Positions 9,110 through 19,388 are shown, counted from the stretch's first letter. The stretch is DNA of 64,000 bases from Nocardia paucivorans NBRC 100373 (GCF_000308675.1 NZ_BAGE01000001.1:124001-188000); one strand, 5' to 3'. Notes: generated by a model not told the origin, from the letters alone. A program made the numbers and translations.

Positions 9110-10105
9110 TCACGTCGGTTCGGATCGGTCGCCACGTCCCGAATCGTCACGGGTGTGATCACCCTGGCGGGAAGCGCCGACCAGCACCGCTATCAGGGTG
9201 AGGGCGCAGCCGAGCAGCGCGGTGGGGGAAAGACCCGGCCCGGTGGGCAGGGCCCAGTCGAGCAATACCGAGGCCAGGAGCTGTCCGGCGACCGAGGTGA
9301 GGCCGAGCAGTAGCACCCCGATTCGGCGCACCACCAGCACCCCGGCGGCGATGAAGACGACACCGAGTGGTCCGCCGAGGTAGAGCCACGGCTCGGTTGG
9401 GAACCGGTTCGGCCGGCCGAGGCCGATCAGTACCGCGGTTTCGATGACGAGCAGGGCGGTGAGTCCGGCGGTGAAATTGATCAGGGTCGCCGCGATCGGT
9501 CCGCCTGCCGCGCCGACCTGCCCGTTCACCGCCTGCTGCCAGGCCAATCCGATACCGGCCGCGGCGGGGAGCGCGATGAGCAGTGGTGTGGGTATCTCGG
9601 GTAGCGCCGCCATGGCGGTGAAGGCCTGCGGTTCGCCACCACCCGAACCGGCCAACAGCACGGCCGCCACCGCCAGTACGGCGCCGGCGACCCGCATAAC
9701 GGTGACGGGTGTGCGTCCGCTGGGCGCCAAACCGAGGCGGTCCACCACCAGACTGCTCAGCAGCTGTCCCGCGACCACGGCCACCGTGAACGAGGTCACC
9801 CCGAGCGCGGCCACGGTGAGTCCCTGAGTCGCGACGAAACCGGCCCCGAACAGCCCACCGAGCAGCTGCCACGGCCGTAGTATTCCGTCGGCGAGGGCGC
9901 CGCGTACCCGTCGTAGCTCGGTGCGCAGTCGCGTGCTGAGCAGGAATGCGACGACCAACAGGAACAGGCCGGTTCCGAAGCTCACCACCGCCGCGGCGAT
10001 GCCGTCCTGCAGCCGCTCTCCCAATGCGCCGTTGATTCGCGCCTGGAGCGCCACCCCCGCCCCGATGCCCATACCGAGCGCCGGCCCCACCCATCGCGAC
10101 AGCAT
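9110..10105 (-). CDS. DMT-superfamily transporter, YdcZ/DUF606 type
   Basis: This 331-aa integral membrane protein has about ten hydrophobic helices arranged as two repeats. The first repeat begins GIGAGVALQARINGALGE (about residues 14-31) and the second GLAWQQAVNGQVGAAGG (about 186-202). This internal repeat with an N-G motif is characteristic of the YdcZ (DUF606) branch of drug/metabolite transporters. The substrate is unknown. ATG 10105 begins just before the first helix. It lies 85 nt downstream of the sterol desaturase gene on the same strand. Confidence 0.8.
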   Translation of the reverse strand: MLSRWVGPALGMGIGAGVALQARINGALGERLQDGIAAAVVSFGTGLFLLVVAFLLSTRLRTELRRVRGALADGILRPWQLLGGLFGAGFVATQGLTVAALGVTSFTVAVVAGQLLSSLVVDRLGLAPSGRTPVTVMRVAGAVLAVAAVLLAGSGGGEPQAFTAMAALPEIPTPLLIALPAAAGIGLAWQQAVNGQVGAAGGPIAATLINFTAGLTALLVIETAVLIGLGRPNRFPTEPWLYLGGPLGVVFIAAGVLVVRRIGVLLLGLTSVAGQLLASVLLDWALPTGPGLSPTALLGCALTLIAVLVGASRQGDHTRDDSGRGDRSEPT

Positions 10106-10190
10106 GTTCGCACCCTACCGGCGTGGTTGTTCGGGGTGGTCGACGTTCGTGGGCGACTTCGGGTGCGTGCCGGTGCCGGGCGGGGTCGGA

Positions 10191-10919
10191 TCAGGCCGCG
10201 TGCAGATTGCGCGCGGTGGGAGAGGTAGGGACCGTGGCCGGATCCGGGAATGTGCCCAGCAGCCGGTCGGCGGTCCCGGTGGTGGTCACCGCGAACCAGT
10301 AGTGCTCGTTCTTGTAGTGGTGGTGCCGGTGGTTGCGCCAGATGGCGCGGTAGAAGGCGTGTTTCGGTTTGTAGTCGGAGTGGATCAGGTAGTGGGTCCA
10401 CTCGTAGATCAACCCGATCACGGTGAAGGTGAGTAGGAAGGTGAAGCCGAGCCCGAGTCGGGGGAAGGCCAGGAGGCCGACCGCTCCCAGGGCGGCGATC
10501 ACCACCAGCAGACTTCGGGTGGGGATGAAGATCAAGGGGATATCGCGCGGATCGATATGGTGTTCGCGGTGCTTGCGGGCCAGTTCGCTGTCGAGGGCCA
10601 GCGGGCCCAGCCGGCGGGGGCGCCAGTGCAGCACGGTGACGTGCACAATCCATTCGAAGAACGGAAACAATGCCAGCATCACCAGGGGCAGTAGCGCATC
10701 GCCGAGCTGCCAGTCGCCGATCAGCAGTCGCCCGGTGAGCGCGACCACCGTGGCGGCGCCGATAAGCAACGGTGAGGGGTGCCGCCAGAATTCCCGCAGT
10801 GCCATCCGCAGGGTGAATCCGCGCCGCAGTGCGCGTTCGTCCCGCCGGACCGCGGCCTTGGCAGTCGTATCGGTCGATTTGTCGGGGTGTGCTGTGCTCA
10901 TCGTTGTTTCCGATCTCAC
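10191..10919 (-). CDS. Sterol desaturase/fatty acid hydroxylase family protein
   Basis: This 242-aa membrane di-iron oxygenase has four to five hydrophobic segments and the His clusters HREHH (about residue 134), [12 protein letters not shown] (about 178) and HRHHHY (about 196), spaced as in the fatty-acid-hydroxylase superfamily. It would hydroxylate or desaturate a lipid in the membrane; substrates of actinobacterial members are mostly unknown. GTG 10919 overlaps the stop of the upstream regulator as GTGA, a coupling pattern common in this window. ATG 10901, with GGAAA 7 nt upstream, is the alternative start. The FadR-type regulator is translated from the same message, so it probably controls this enzyme. 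Confidence 0.82.
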   Translation of the reverse strand: MRSETTMSTAHPDKSTDTTAKAAVRRDERALRRGFTLRMALREFWRHPSPLLIGAATVVALTGRLLIGDWQLGDALLPLVMLALFPFFEWIVHVTVLHWRPRRLGPLALDSELARKHREHHIDPRDIPLIFIPTRSLLVVIAALGAVGLLAFPRLGLGFTFLLTFTVIGLIYEWTHYLIHSDYKPKHAFYRAIWRNHRHHHYKNEHYWFAVTTTGTADRLLGTFPDPATVPTSPTARNLHAA

Positions 10920-11653
10920 GCTCGAGTCCGGTCGAAGACGCCGAGCAGTGCGGTGGTCGCCGGTTCCAGAAGCTCTCGGGCCTGTTCGGCGGCTTGTTGG
11001 GGCCGACCCGCCAGCACGGCGGTGGCCACATCGCGATATCCCGCCGCATTGCCGACCTCGGCCGACATCACGGGGGCCAATGCTTCGAGCGCGGGCTCGT
11101 AGGCGGCGCGCAGCATGTTGTACATAAGGCGGAAGACGATCGAATCGGCGGCGTCGACCAGGTGATCCCAGAATTCGAGGGCGATGCGCTGTTGTTCGAT
11201 CGGCTCCCGGGCGCTCGCCAGCCGATCGACGCTGTCGAGCAGGGCGGTCGCTGAACGGGAGGATTCGGTTTCGTCGGCCGCGGCGTATCGGGTGGCAGCG
11301 AGTTCGGCGATTTTCGGCCCGTTGTGCAGCCGTGCCTCCAGGATGCTGCGGGCCACCGTGGGTTCGAGCGCGCCGTCGCGAATGAGCAGCCGAGGCAGTA
11401 TTTCGAGTCCGGCGCCGCGGCGGTAATCCAAAACCGTTGTGGCGTCCCCCTGCCGCACCGAAACCAGTCCGGCCGCGGCCAACCGCTGGATCGCTTCCCG
11501 CACCGCCGGTCGGGAGACGCCCAAGGCCTCGGCCAGCTGTCGTTCGCTCGGTAGGGCCGTTCCCGGCGCCAGTTCCCCGCTGAGCACATCGGCTGCGATC
11601 TGCTCGAAGACCTCGGTCGAGACCGATCGCTTCACCACCCGTTGCAATGCCAT
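10916..11653 (-). CDS. FadR-type GntR transcriptional regulator
   Basis: This 245-aa protein has an N-terminal winged helix (about residues 8-75) with the GntR signature [29 protein letters not shown] helical FCD-like effector domain follows to the C-terminus, which suggests control by a small carboxylate or acyl ligand. ATG 11653 starts at [10 protein letters not shown]; the longer frame upstream has no family similarity. The stop overlaps the sterol desaturase start. A TGGT-AAG-ACCA palindrome lies 37 nt upstream of the start, so autoregulation of the two-gene operon is likely. Confidence 0.87.
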   Translation of the reverse strand: MALQRVVKRSVSTEVFEQIAADVLSGELAPGTALPSERQLAEALGVSRPAVREAIQRLAAAGLVSVRQGDATTVLDYRRGAGLEILPRLLIRDGALEPTVARSILEARLHNGPKIAELAATRYAAADETESSRSATALLDSVDRLASAREPIEQQRIALEFWDHLVDAADSIVFRLMYNMLRAAYEPALEALAPVMSAEVGNAAGYRDVATAVLAGRPQQAAEQARELLEPATTALLGVFDRTRA

Positions 11654-11689
11654 GAGCCCACTGTGGGGCAAATTGGTAATAAGGTCAAG

Positions 11690-11700
11690 TGGTAAGACCA
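11690..11700 (-). promoter_or_regulatory. Probable operator of the FadR-type regulator
   Basis: TGGTAAGACCA is a perfect 4-bp-arm palindrome with 3 nt between the arms. It matches the TNGTNNNACNA pattern typical of FadR-subfamily regulators. It sits just upstream of the regulator gene, next to a possible -35 (TTGACC on the minus strand). Confidence 0.5.
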
Positions 11701-11751
11701 ATTCAATTCGGCCGGGCCGTGCTACCGAGAGCGCACCGGAACATGCTCTGC

Positions 11752-12399
11752 TCAGCTGGGGTCGGAACCGCGGATCGCCGACAGCCACACCGTCGCGGCC
11801 GCGGCCACACAACTCGCCCCCACGAATGCCGCGGCCCCACCGCCGACCACGTACACCCACAGCAGACCGGCGAAGGGCGCGGCCACCGCGGGTTGCGCGT
11901 CCAACAGCAGACGCCTGCGTATTCGTACGGCCGCGGCGGCCCGCTGTGTCGCATCGGGGAAGGGGCGCGAAGGATTATCGATCAATCGCCCGGGTGGTTC
12001 CGTCTGCCGTATCCGCCCGGCGGGATATATGCGCAGTCGGCCGAGCATGATCCTTCCGTCTCGGATCCGGGCCTCGGATTCGACCAGGCCGATCAACGCC
12101 GGATCGAAATACACCGGCAGGTGGCGCTTACGTTCACCATCGTCCAGTTCCAGCCACGAGCGACTCAGCAGACGGTACTGCTGGCGTACTCGCCGCACCG
12201 TCACGGGACCGGAAGTTCTCGGTAGCGGCCTGCCCAACGCCACGGCCACGCGATATGCCGTATACCCCACGATTCCCGCTACCACCACCGCCAGGGCGCT
12301 GAGCTGGTCCGGATCGGCGAACGGTATCCAGGCGAGGCATACGACCACCACGGCGGCCGATATCAACAGCGGATACGCCAGGGGACGGGGAAATATCAT
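11752..12399 (-). CDS. Conserved-looking membrane protein, unknown function
   Basis: This 215-aa protein has two hydrophobic segments near the N-terminus (about residues 9-27 and 33-50), a charged middle region of about 110 residues, and two more hydrophobic segments near the C-terminus (about 168-182 and 186-205). AAAGG lies 9 nt upstream of ATG 12399. The middle part ([21 protein letters not shown] and [13 protein letters not shown]) looks like a small cytosolic domain. I recognise no family. It lies alone between the FadR-type regulator and the opp operon. Confidence 0.65.
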   Translation of the reverse strand: MIFPRPLAYPLLISAAVVVVCLAWIPFADPDQLSALAVVVAGIVGYTAYRVAVALGRPLPRTSGPVTVRRVRQQYRLLSRSWLELDDGERKRHLPVYFDPALIGLVESEARIRDGRIMLGRLRIYPAGRIRQTEPPGRLIDNPSRPFPDATQRAAAAVRIRRRLLLDAQPAVAAPFAGLLWVYVVGGGAAAFVGASCVAAAATVWLSAIRGSDPS

Positions 12400-12628
12400 C
12401 GGGTCAACCTTTCAGGCGTCTTCCCGCCGTCGAGCGGGCAACCTGATCCGCTCGCACCCTACCCACCGGCGACAATCCGACCCGCACCCCTACACGGAGA
12501 TATCGGCCCGGGCGCACTCTCTCCCGGTATGCGTGGTGGTCGCTACCGCCCCGGAGCATGGTGGGTCGACGACGAACGGCGCCCGAACGGTGACAACCGT
12601 CGAGCGCCGAACATCGTGAACGGCCACT

Positions 12629-12650
12629 GGGCCGGGATCGCACCCGGCCC
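12629..12650 (-). terminator. Hairpin terminator of the opp operon
   Basis: A perfect 8-bp stem (GGGCCGGG 12629-12636, CCCGGCCC 12643-12650) with a 6-nt loop lies 6 nt past the oppA stop. The rest of the 256-nt gap from 12400 to 12655 shows no convincing gene. Confidence 0.55.
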
Positions 12651-12655
12651 GTGGA

Positions 12656-14335
12656 TCACTTCAGGAAACCGATCTTGGTGTAGTCGATCGAGGCGAGACC
12701 GGCCGCGCCGTAGTTGGCCAGATCGGCGCGCACGCCCACATTGCCGGCCGACTGCACCAGCGGGATGGAATGCCCCAGGGCCCAGATCTGTTGGTCGACC
12801 TGGTTGGCCAGATCACGTGCCTTGGCCGGGTCGAGTTCCGACAGGGTCTTTTCGATCAGATCGTTCAGCTCAGGAGTACCGATCCGGCCGTAGTTGCCCT
12901 GCGTATTGTCGGGGTAGTAACCCCAGATCTGGGGAATGCTTCCCAGCGGGAACGGATCGCCGACCCACGTCCACTGGCCGACGTCGAAGTTGCCGGGACG
13001 GATCACATCGGTGAAGAAGCCTGGGCCGGGCTTGGTTTCGATCTTCAGCTTCACCCCTACGCTGCTCAGATTCTGCTGAATGATCTTCGCCACCTGTACC
13101 CAGGTCTGGTCGTTGTACATGACATCGCGGATCTCCAGCCTGCGGCCGTCCTTTTCCCGCACATCACCGTTCAACCGCCAGCCCAGCTCGTCCAGCTCCC
13201 GGGCTGCGGCCGCCGGATCGTAGGGAATGCTGTTGTCCTGATAGCCTTCCTGGCCCTGCAGGTAGATGTGGTTGTTCAGGGGGACGGGATCGGTCACCAG
13301 GCCGTTCTGCATGGCCCTGGCGATACCGCTGCGGTCGATCGCCTTGATGATCGCCACCCGCAGTCGCGGATCCTCGAGCAGGGAGCCGGGCGCGCCGTTG
13401 AAAGTCAGATGTGACCAGCTGTTACCGGGTGCCCGGCGGATCACCACGCCGGGGGTGTTGCGGGCGGTTTGCATCTGGTCGCGGGTGGCCAGGCCCACGG
13501 CGTCGATCTCGTTGTTGGCGAGCGCCGGCACCATCGCCTCGCTTGCCAACTGGGTGTACGTGATGTTGTCGAGCTTCGGGGTATCGCCCCACCATTTGGG
13601 ATTGCGGCCCAAAACGATTCGGGACTGTGCCCGATCGGTGGACTGCAGAATGAACGGACCCGCGGTCTTTCCGGGAGCATCACGCCAACTCTCGTTGAAG
13701 GCCTCGGGAGTGCTGGTGAGCTCCTTGGGGAACAGCATGCTGTTGCCCGCGAACTGCCCGCGCCAGTCGGCGAAGTGTTCGGCGAAGGTGATGATCGCCT
13801 GGCGATCGTCGACGCCGCGCTCCACCTTCGCCACCCGGTCGAAACCGGAATGCTGGGCAATCAGGTACCGCTTGTCCCGGCCGCTCAACGCATGGGCCTG
13901 AGAGGCGATGTCCTCCCAGGTGATCGGGCTCCCGTCGGACCAGACGGCCTCCGGATTGATGGTGTAGGTGACCTGCTGCGGATCGGTGTTGGTGAGTTTG
14001 ACATCGGTGAAGAAATCGAGGTTCACCGATGTCTTTCCGGCGGCGTCGGTCTTGAACGCTCGCGGCATCATCATCTTGAGCATGCTGCCGGTCTCGGCGT
14101 CGTTGCCGTCGTTGCTCAACCCGTTCCAGTTGGCCGGATACGACGACATGGCCAGGCGAAGATTCCCACCGTCACGCAGCTCGCTCACATCGTGCGGATT
14201 GATGTCGTTGACCGTGCCGAGTGCGGCGACCGCGTCTTCCGGCATCCCCATATCGTTCGCGCCGCAGCCGGCCGCGAACAGCGCACCGACGAGTAATGGC
14301 ACCGCGAGACTTCTGCGCAGAGATCGAATCCTCAT
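12656..14335 (-). CDS. oppA: ABC transporter family 5 substrate-binding lipoprotein
   Basis: This 559-aa extracytoplasmic peptide-binding protein has an N-terminal signal (residues 1-23) ending in AAGC, so Cys24 is the probable lipidation site. The mature protein has the SBP_bac_5 features: an early LRLAMSSYPANWNGL segment, VTYTINPEAVWSDGSPIT, GPF and NPKWW motifs, and a late IPLVQS segment. It would capture oligopeptides and pass them to the OppBC channel. It is the last gene of oppB-oppC-oppD-oppA, the same order as Rv1283c-Rv1280c in M. tuberculosis, with 43 nt separating it from oppD. The real ligand is unknown. Confidence 0.87.
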   Translation of the reverse strand: MRIRSLRRSLAVPLLVGALFAAGCGANDMGMPEDAVAALGTVNDINPHDVSELRDGGNLRLAMSSYPANWNGLSNDGNDAETGSMLKMMMPRAFKTDAAGKTSVNLDFFTDVKLTNTDPQQVTYTINPEAVWSDGSPITWEDIASQAHALSGRDKRYLIAQHSGFDRVAKVERGVDDRQAIITFAEHFADWRGQFAGNSMLFPKELTSTPEAFNESWRDAPGKTAGPFILQSTDRAQSRIVLGRNPKWWGDTPKLDNITYTQLASEAMVPALANNEIDAVGLATRDQMQTARNTPGVVIRRAPGNSWSHLTFNGAPGSLLEDPRLRVAIIKAIDRSGIARAMQNGLVTDPVPLNNHIYLQGQEGYQDNSIPYDPAAAARELDELGWRLNGDVREKDGRRLEIRDVMYNDQTWVQVAKIIQQNLSSVGVKLKIETKPGPGFFTDVIRPGNFDVGQWTWVGDPFPLGSIPQIWGYYPDNTQGNYGRIGTPELNDLIEKTLSELDPAKARDLANQVDQQIWALGHSIPLVQSAGNVGVRADLANYGAAGLASIDYTKIGFLK

Positions 14336-14378
14336 GGCCGATACATCCTTCCTACCGGTGGGCCGCAGAACACGTTGA

Positions 14379-16286
14379 TCAATCCCGTACCACGGGTACG
14401 GGCACCGCGTCGATCAACGAGCGCGTGTATTCGTGCCGCGGATCGCCGAAGATCTGGTCCGCCGGACCCGCTTCGACTATCTTGCCCCGGTACATCACGG
14501 CGATATCGTGTGCCAGGTTCCGCACCACGGACAGATCGTGGGAGACGAACAGGTACGACAGGCCGCGTTCGGCCTGGAGATCACGCAGAAGGTTGAGCAC
14601 CCCGGCCTGAATGGAAACGTCCAGGGACGACACCGGCTCGTCCAGCACCAGTACTTCCGGGTCGAGCGCGAGGGCCCGGGCGATACAGATGCGCTGTTTC
14701 TGTCCACCGGAGAAATCGGAGGGGTAGCGGTCGGCGTGTTCCGGGCGCAACCCCACCTGCCGCAGGAGCTCCGGCACCCGTGCCGCGATCTCCGATTTCG
14801 GGCGTCCCGCTATGCGCAGTGGTTCGGCGATGGCGTCGGAGATGGGCAGACGAGGATCCAGGGATGCGGTGGGGTCCTGGAAGACGATCTGCAGCTTGCG
14901 GCGCAATTCACGGCGCTGCGACCTGGTGAGGTCGGCGACATTTCGCCCCAGGATCTCGATGGTTCCGGATTGTGGTTTCGCCAGGTCCAGGATCTGGGTG
15001 AGGGTGGTGGACTTACCGGACCCGGATTCGCCGACCAATGCGAGGGTGCGGCCGGCGCGGAGCTGGAAACTGATCCCGTCCACCGCGCGAACCTCGCCCT
15101 TCCGGCGGCGCAGGATCACCCCCGAGGTGATGGGGAAGGTTTTCACCAGGTCGGTCACCCGCAACACCACATGGGCATCGGTTTCGGCGGTGTCGTGGGG
15201 TTCGTCGATCTCCTGTCGGTAGGCATCGAACAGCGCCGCGCTGTCGAGCTCCTGCGTTCGGATGCAGGCGGCGCGGTGACCAGGGCCGGTTTCGGCGAGT
15301 GGTGGCTCGGCGGTGCGGCAGTCGTCGATCGCGACCGGGCACCTGGGTGCGAACGAGCAACCGGACGGTAGCGCGTGCATGGCGGGGGGAGCGCCGACGA
15401 TCGGGATCAATGGTGCGCGGGCCGGACCGTCCATCCGGGGAATGGAACCGAGCAGGCCCACCGTGTAGGGCATACGGGGATCCCGGAAAAGTTGCGCGGT
15501 ACTCGCCGTTTCGACGATCCGCCCCGCGTACATCACCGCCACACGATCGGCCAGGGTGGCGGCGATTCCCATATCGTGGGTGATCATGATGACCCCGGCA
15601 CCGGTTATATCGCGCGCCTTGCGCAGCAGATTCAGAATCTGCTTCTGCACCGTCACATCCAGGGCAGTGGTCGGTTCGTCGCAGATGATGAGGGACGGAT
15701 CGTTGGCGATCGCCATGGCTATGACCACGCGTTGCCGCATCCCCCCGGAGAACTCGTGCGGGAAGGCCCGCGCGCGCAGTTCCGGCTCGGGGATACCGAC
15801 CAGATCCAGCAGTTCCACCGCTCGTTTCGCGGCCTCGGCGCTGCTCATCTTCCCGTGGGCGAGCAGGGCTTCGGCGACCTGATCACCGATCCGATACACC
15901 GGAGTGAGCGCGGACAGCGGATCCTGGAAAACCATGCTCACCGAGCGGCCGCGCAGTCTCGACAGTTCCTTGTCGCCGAGCCCGAGCAATTCCCGGCCGC
16001 GCAACCGGATCGATCCACTGACCCGCGCCTGATCCGGTAGCAAGCCCATCACCGCAAGCGACGACACCGATTTGCCCGATCCGGATTCGCCGACGATCGC
16101 CAGCACCTCCCCGTCGGCCACGGTGTAGTCCACACCGCGCACCGCCTCGACCCGCCCTTCCTCGCTGGGGAAGGAGACCCGGAGGTCGGATACCTCGAGT
16201 AGTGGCGCGCCGGTGCTCGAGGCGTCGGACGCGGCCGGGGTGGTTGGTGCCGGCTCGGTTTCGGTCATGGTGGTGTCGTCGGTCAT
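14379..16286 (-). CDS. oppD: Dual ATPase subunit of a peptide ABC transporter
   Basis: This 635-aa protein contains two complete ABC ATPase domains in one chain, replacing separate OppD and OppF. Domain 1 (about residues 28-290) has Walker A GESGSGKS, signature FSGGMRQR and Walker [12 protein letters not shown]. Domain 2 (about 365-620) has the same Walker A, FSGGQKQR and [11 protein letters not shown]. The first domain ends with an oligopeptide-transporter C-terminal segment containing Cys residues ([17 protein letters not shown]), the usual place for an iron-sulfur-like motif. Its ATG overlaps the oppC stop by 4 nt, so translation is coupled. Confidence 0.92.
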   Translation of the reverse strand: MTDDTTMTETEPAPTTPAASDASSTGAPLLEVSDLRVSFPSEEGRVEAVRGVDYTVADGEVLAIVGESGSGKSVSSLAVMGLLPDQARVSGSIRLRGRELLGLGDKELSRLRGRSVSMVFQDPLSALTPVYRIGDQVAEALLAHGKMSSAEAAKRAVELLDLVGIPEPELRARAFPHEFSGGMRQRVVIAMAIANDPSLIICDEPTTALDVTVQKQILNLLRKARDITGAGVIMITHDMGIAATLADRVAVMYAGRIVETASTAQLFRDPRMPYTVGLLGSIPRMDGPARAPLIPIVGAPPAMHALPSGCSFAPRCPVAIDDCRTAEPPLAETGPGHRAACIRTQELDSAALFDAYRQEIDEPHDTAETDAHVVLRVTDLVKTFPITSGVILRRRKGEVRAVDGISFQLRAGRTLALVGESGSGKSTTLTQILDLAKPQSGTIEILGRNVADLTRSQRRELRRKLQIVFQDPTASLDPRLPISDAIAEPLRIAGRPKSEIAARVPELLRQVGLRPEHADRYPSDFSGGQKQRICIARALALDPEVLVLDEPVSSLDVSIQAGVLNLLRDLQAERGLSYLFVSHDLSVVRNLAHDIAVMYRGKIVEAGPADQIFGDPRHEYTRSLIDAVPVPVVRD

Positions 16287-17236
16287 TTCCCTGCATCCCC
16301 CGATTCGCGGGCCTTACGTGCCTTTCGCGATATCCGCGACCGTGCCTGCCCGGCGCCCGGATCGAAGGCGTCGCGCAGGCCGTCGCCGACCAGGTTGGCG
16401 CACAGCACGGTGATGATCAGCAGTCCACCCGCGAACATGAACAGCCAGGGGTAGGTCATGGCGGAGCCGGTGCCGGCGGCGATCAGCGAGCCCAGCGAGA
16501 CATCGGGTGGCTGGACGCCGAAACCGAGGAAGCTGAGACCGGTTTCGGCCATGATCGCGGCACCGACGGTGAGTGTCGTGTCGATGATCAGGATCGACGC
16601 GACATTCGGGACGATATGGGTGAGGATGACGGTCCGCGTCGGAGCGCCCATATATCGGGCGGCCCGCACGAATTCGCGCTCGCGCAGGCTCATGGTCAGA
16701 CCGCGTACGATCCGGGCGCTGATCATCCAGCCGAACACACTGAGCAGGACGATCAATATCACCAGCGAGCCCTCACCTTTGGTGCGCGGCGCGAACAACG
16801 CGATGATGATGAAGCTCGGCACCACCAGCAACAGGTCGACCAACCACATGATGGCCCGGTCGGTCCAACCGCCCAGCAATCCGGCCACGGTGCCCGTCAG
16901 CGCCGCGATGGTGGTGGAGAACACCGCCACACACAGGCCTATGAGCAAGGATTTCTGCAATCCGCGCAGGGTTTGCGCGAGAACGTCCTGGCCGATCTCG
17001 GTGGTTCCGAACGGATGTTGTGGACTCGGCGGCTGGAGGAGCGCGGTGTAGTCGAGTTCCTGGTAGTCGTAGGGAAGAAACGGCGGGAGCGCAAAACTCG
17101 CGAGGAACAGCGCGATCAGTATCACGCCTCCGGCCACGGCCGGTTTGTTGCGCAGGAAACGACGCAATACCAGCTTGCGTCTGCCCGAGGCGGCGACCTC
17201 GGGGGCGCCCTGAACGATGATCTCGGCTTCGGTCAT
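16283..17236 (-). CDS. oppC: Peptide ABC transporter permease (OppC type)
   Basis: This 317-aa inner-membrane permease has an N-terminal cytoplasmic tail, one helix (about residues 33-55), a periplasmic loop, then five more helices. It contains the BPD-transporter EAA-type loop ([18 protein letters not shown], about residue 195) that docks on the ATPase, and the [13 protein letters not shown] segment typical of DppC/OppC C-termini. It pairs with OppB. It starts 67 nt after oppB and overlaps oppD by 4 nt. Confidence 0.9.
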   Translation of the reverse strand: MTEAEIIVQGAPEVAASGRRKLVLRRFLRNKPAVAGGVILIALFLASFALPPFLPYDYQELDYTALLQPPSPQHPFGTTEIGQDVLAQTLRGLQKSLLIGLCVAVFSTTIAALTGTVAGLLGGWTDRAIMWLVDLLLVVPSFIIIALFAPRTKGEGSLVILIVLLSVFGWMISARIVRGLTMSLREREFVRAARYMGAPTRTVILTHIVPNVASILIIDTTLTVGAAIMAETGLSFLGFGVQPPDVSLGSLIAAGTGSAMTYPWLFMFAGGLLIITVLCANLVGDGLRDAFDPGAGQARSRISRKARKARESGDAGK

Positions 17237-17303
17237 GCTGCCCCCATGGCGGGATATATCGGCCCCACGTGGTCACACGAGTCGCCTGCTTCGGCCCTGA
17301 TAT

Positions 17304-18281
17304 TCATCCAACCCGCACTCTCGGGTCGAGAATCGCGTACACGATATCGGAGAGCAGACCGGATATCAGGATGACCAGCCCCGCGAAGGCGGTCACGGTG
17401 ACCACCACGTACACGTCCTGGGCATTGACCGAATCGACCAGCCACTCCCCGACCCCGTGCCAGCCGAAGATCTTCTCGGTGAAGGTCGCGCCGGTGATCA
17501 GGCCGCCCAGACTGTAGGCGAACAGGGTTGCCATCGGGATGAGCGCGGTGCGCAGGCCGTGTTTGTACAGGGCCCGGCCGCGGGTGAGGCCCTTGGCGCG
17601 GGCGGTGCGGATGAAATCGCTCTGCAATACATCGAGCATGGCGTTGCGCTGGTAGCGGCTGTAACCGGCCATCCCACCCAATGCCAGGGTCAGGGTGGGC
17701 AGCACGAGATGCTGTAGGCGGTCGAGCAGTTGCGCGCCGAAACCCTCGATATTGCCGGCGGAGGTCTCACCGGTGTAGAGGAAGATCTGTTGGCCGGTCA
17801 GCGCGTTGATCTCCAGCGCCCCGTATTTCAGCAAGGTCGCGAGCAGGAAGATCGGAGTGGACAGGATCAGCAGCGAAACCACCGTCGTGAAATAGTCGCT
17901 GAACCGGTACTGCCTGATGGCCCCGGCCGCCCCGATCAGCACCCCGAGTACGGTACCGACGATCGAGCCGATGAGCAGCAGGCGCAGACTCACCCCCACC
18001 CGGCGAGGCAGTTCCTCGCTCACCGGCTGACCGGTGAGCGTGGTGCCGAAGTCGCCGTGCAACACCCCCCGCGCCCAGATCAGATAGCGCTGCGGGATGG
18101 GATCGTTGAGATGCAGTTCCTCGGCCTTGGCATCGATCACCGACTGGGGCGGGCGCGGATTACGCTGTTCGAGACTGTCCAGCGGCCGAAATGTCAGTGA
18201 CGCGAGGCCGAACGTGAGGAACGACGCCAACAGCAACAGAACGACGTAGTTGAGCGCGCGTCGTAGCAGAAAGCCGGTCAT
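17304..18281 (-). CDS. oppB: Peptide ABC transporter permease (OppB type)
   Basis: This 325-aa permease has an N-terminal helix after MTGFLLRRALNYVVLLL, the FGLASLTFRPLD region, a large periplasmic loop and the docking loop ARAKGLTRGRALYKHGLR (about residue 240), followed by LGGLITGATFTEKIFGW, a strong OppB/DppB signature. ATG 18281 is chosen for the GAGGGGA site a few bases upstream; the frame can be extended 9 codons to 18308 without support. It is the first gene of the oppBCDA operon. The 185 nt between it and the divergent HAD gene must hold both promoters. Confidence 0.9.
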   Translation of the reverse strand: MTGFLLRRALNYVVLLLLASFLTFGLASLTFRPLDSLEQRNPRPPQSVIDAKAEELHLNDPIPQRYLIWARGVLHGDFGTTLTGQPVSEELPRRVGVSLRLLLIGSIVGTVLGVLIGAAGAIRQYRFSDYFTTVVSLLILSTPIFLLATLLKYGALEINALTGQQIFLYTGETSAGNIEGFGAQLLDRLQHLVLPTLTLALGGMAGYSRYQRNAMLDVLQSDFIRTARAKGLTRGRALYKHGLRTALIPMATLFAYSLGGLITGATFTEKIFGWHGVGEWLVDSVNAQDVYVVVTVTAFAGLVILISGLLSDIVYAILDPRVRVG

Positions 18282-18466
18282 GCGTCCCCTCGTGAGCTGG
18301 TGTAGCACCCGATCATAGGGAGCGGATGCCCGATGCGCGCAGGCAACGGCCGCGCTGCGTGTTCGCCCACCGGCCCCTTTCGGTACGGCGGTGTGATCCG
18401 GTCGGCAAACGACGCTGTCGGCGTCCTGGATGGGACACAGCAGGGCGCCGCGCGGGACACAGCAGA

Positions 18467-19306
18467 ATGGAAGAGGTGACGCGTCTGCAACTGCCCAAAC
18501 CGAAGCTTGTCGCCACCGATGTCGACGGCACCCTCATCGACCCCGCGGAACGGGTGAGCGCTCGCACCAAGGCCGTGGTCGGGGCGCTGGTGTCCGATGG
18601 GGTGCCGTTCGTGCTGGCCACCGGGCGTCCGCCGCGCTGGATCGCGCCGGTGGTCGAGGGGCTCGGTTTCGCGCCGTTGTGCGTCTGCGGTAATGGCGCG
18701 GTCATCTACGACAGCGCCGCCGATCGGGTGTTGGCTGCCCGGGCGCTGGACGTGGACACCCTGGGCTGGTTGGCCGAGCTCGCCGAGAAGGAACTACCCG
18801 GCTGTGGGTTGGCCGCCGAACGGGTGGGCGCCAGCGCCCACGACGCGGCGACCCCGCAATTCGTCAGCTCACCCGAATACGAACACGCTTGGCTCAACCC
18901 CGACGACACCGCGGTCGCCCGGGACGAGGTGATCGACGCGCCCGCCATCAAAATGCTGATCCGTCTACCGGGCGCGCGCAGCGGGGACATGCGCGCCACG
19001 CTGGCTCCGCTGGTCGGTGACCGAGCCGATATCACCTATTCCACCGAGCACGGTCTCATCGAACTGTCCGCCCCTGGGACCACCAAGGCGTCGGGACTGA
19101 CAGTGGTCACCGAGCGGCTGGGGATAGATCCGGAGACCATGATCGCCTTCGGTGATATGCCCAATGACGTGCCGATGCTTCTCATGGCCGGACACGGTGT
19201 CGCCATGGCCCAGGCCCATCCCGAGGCGCTGGCCGCCGCGGACGAGGTGACCGCGTCGAATACCGACGACGGGGTGGCGCGGGTGCTCGAGCGTTGGTGG
19301 AACTGA
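18467..19306 (+). CDS. Cof-type HAD phosphatase
   Basis: This 279-aa cytoplasmic phosphatase of the HAD IIB (Cof) class has motif I DVDGTLID (Asp nucleophile about residue 17), motif II in FVLATGRPP, a Lys in the cap region (APAIKMLI) and motif III/IV FGDMPNDVPMLLMAG, whose Asp residues bind magnesium. Sugar phosphates are typical substrates of the class. The size and position next to an amidase gene match Rv3813c. ATG 18467 is preferred; GTG 18476 is possible but its own ribosome site would be too close. Confidence 0.88.
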   Translation: MEEVTRLQLPKPKLVATDVDGTLIDPAERVSARTKAVVGALVSDGVPFVLATGRPPRWIAPVVEGLGFAPLCVCGNGAVIYDSAADRVLAARALDVDTLGWLAELAEKELPGCGLAAERVGASAHDAATPQFVSSPEYEHAWLNPDDTAVARDEVIDAPAIKMLIRLPGARSGDMRATLAPLVGDRADITYSTEHGLIELSAPGTTKASGLTVVTERLGIDPETMIAFGDMPNDVPMLLMAGHGVAMAQAHPEALAAADEVTASNTDDGVARVLERWWN

Positions 19307-19341
19307 ACTCACGGTATCCGGTCGGCGGGGATGGGCCCGAC

Positions 19342-19388
19342 AACACTTCGGGACGGGCGACGTCGATTGTCGCCCGTCCCGAAGTGTT
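19342..19388. terminator. Bidirectional terminator, 20-bp perfect stem
   Basis: Arms 19342-19361 and 19369-19388 are perfectly complementary over 20 bp, with a 7-nt loop (GTCGATT). The hairpin lies between the converging HAD phosphatase and amidase genes and would stop transcripts from both sides. Confidence 0.85.

Noticed and set aside
12400..12655. Small reading frames in the gap before oppA
   Set aside because: They are Arg-rich, lack ribosome sites and show no motif; only the terminator hairpin is supported.
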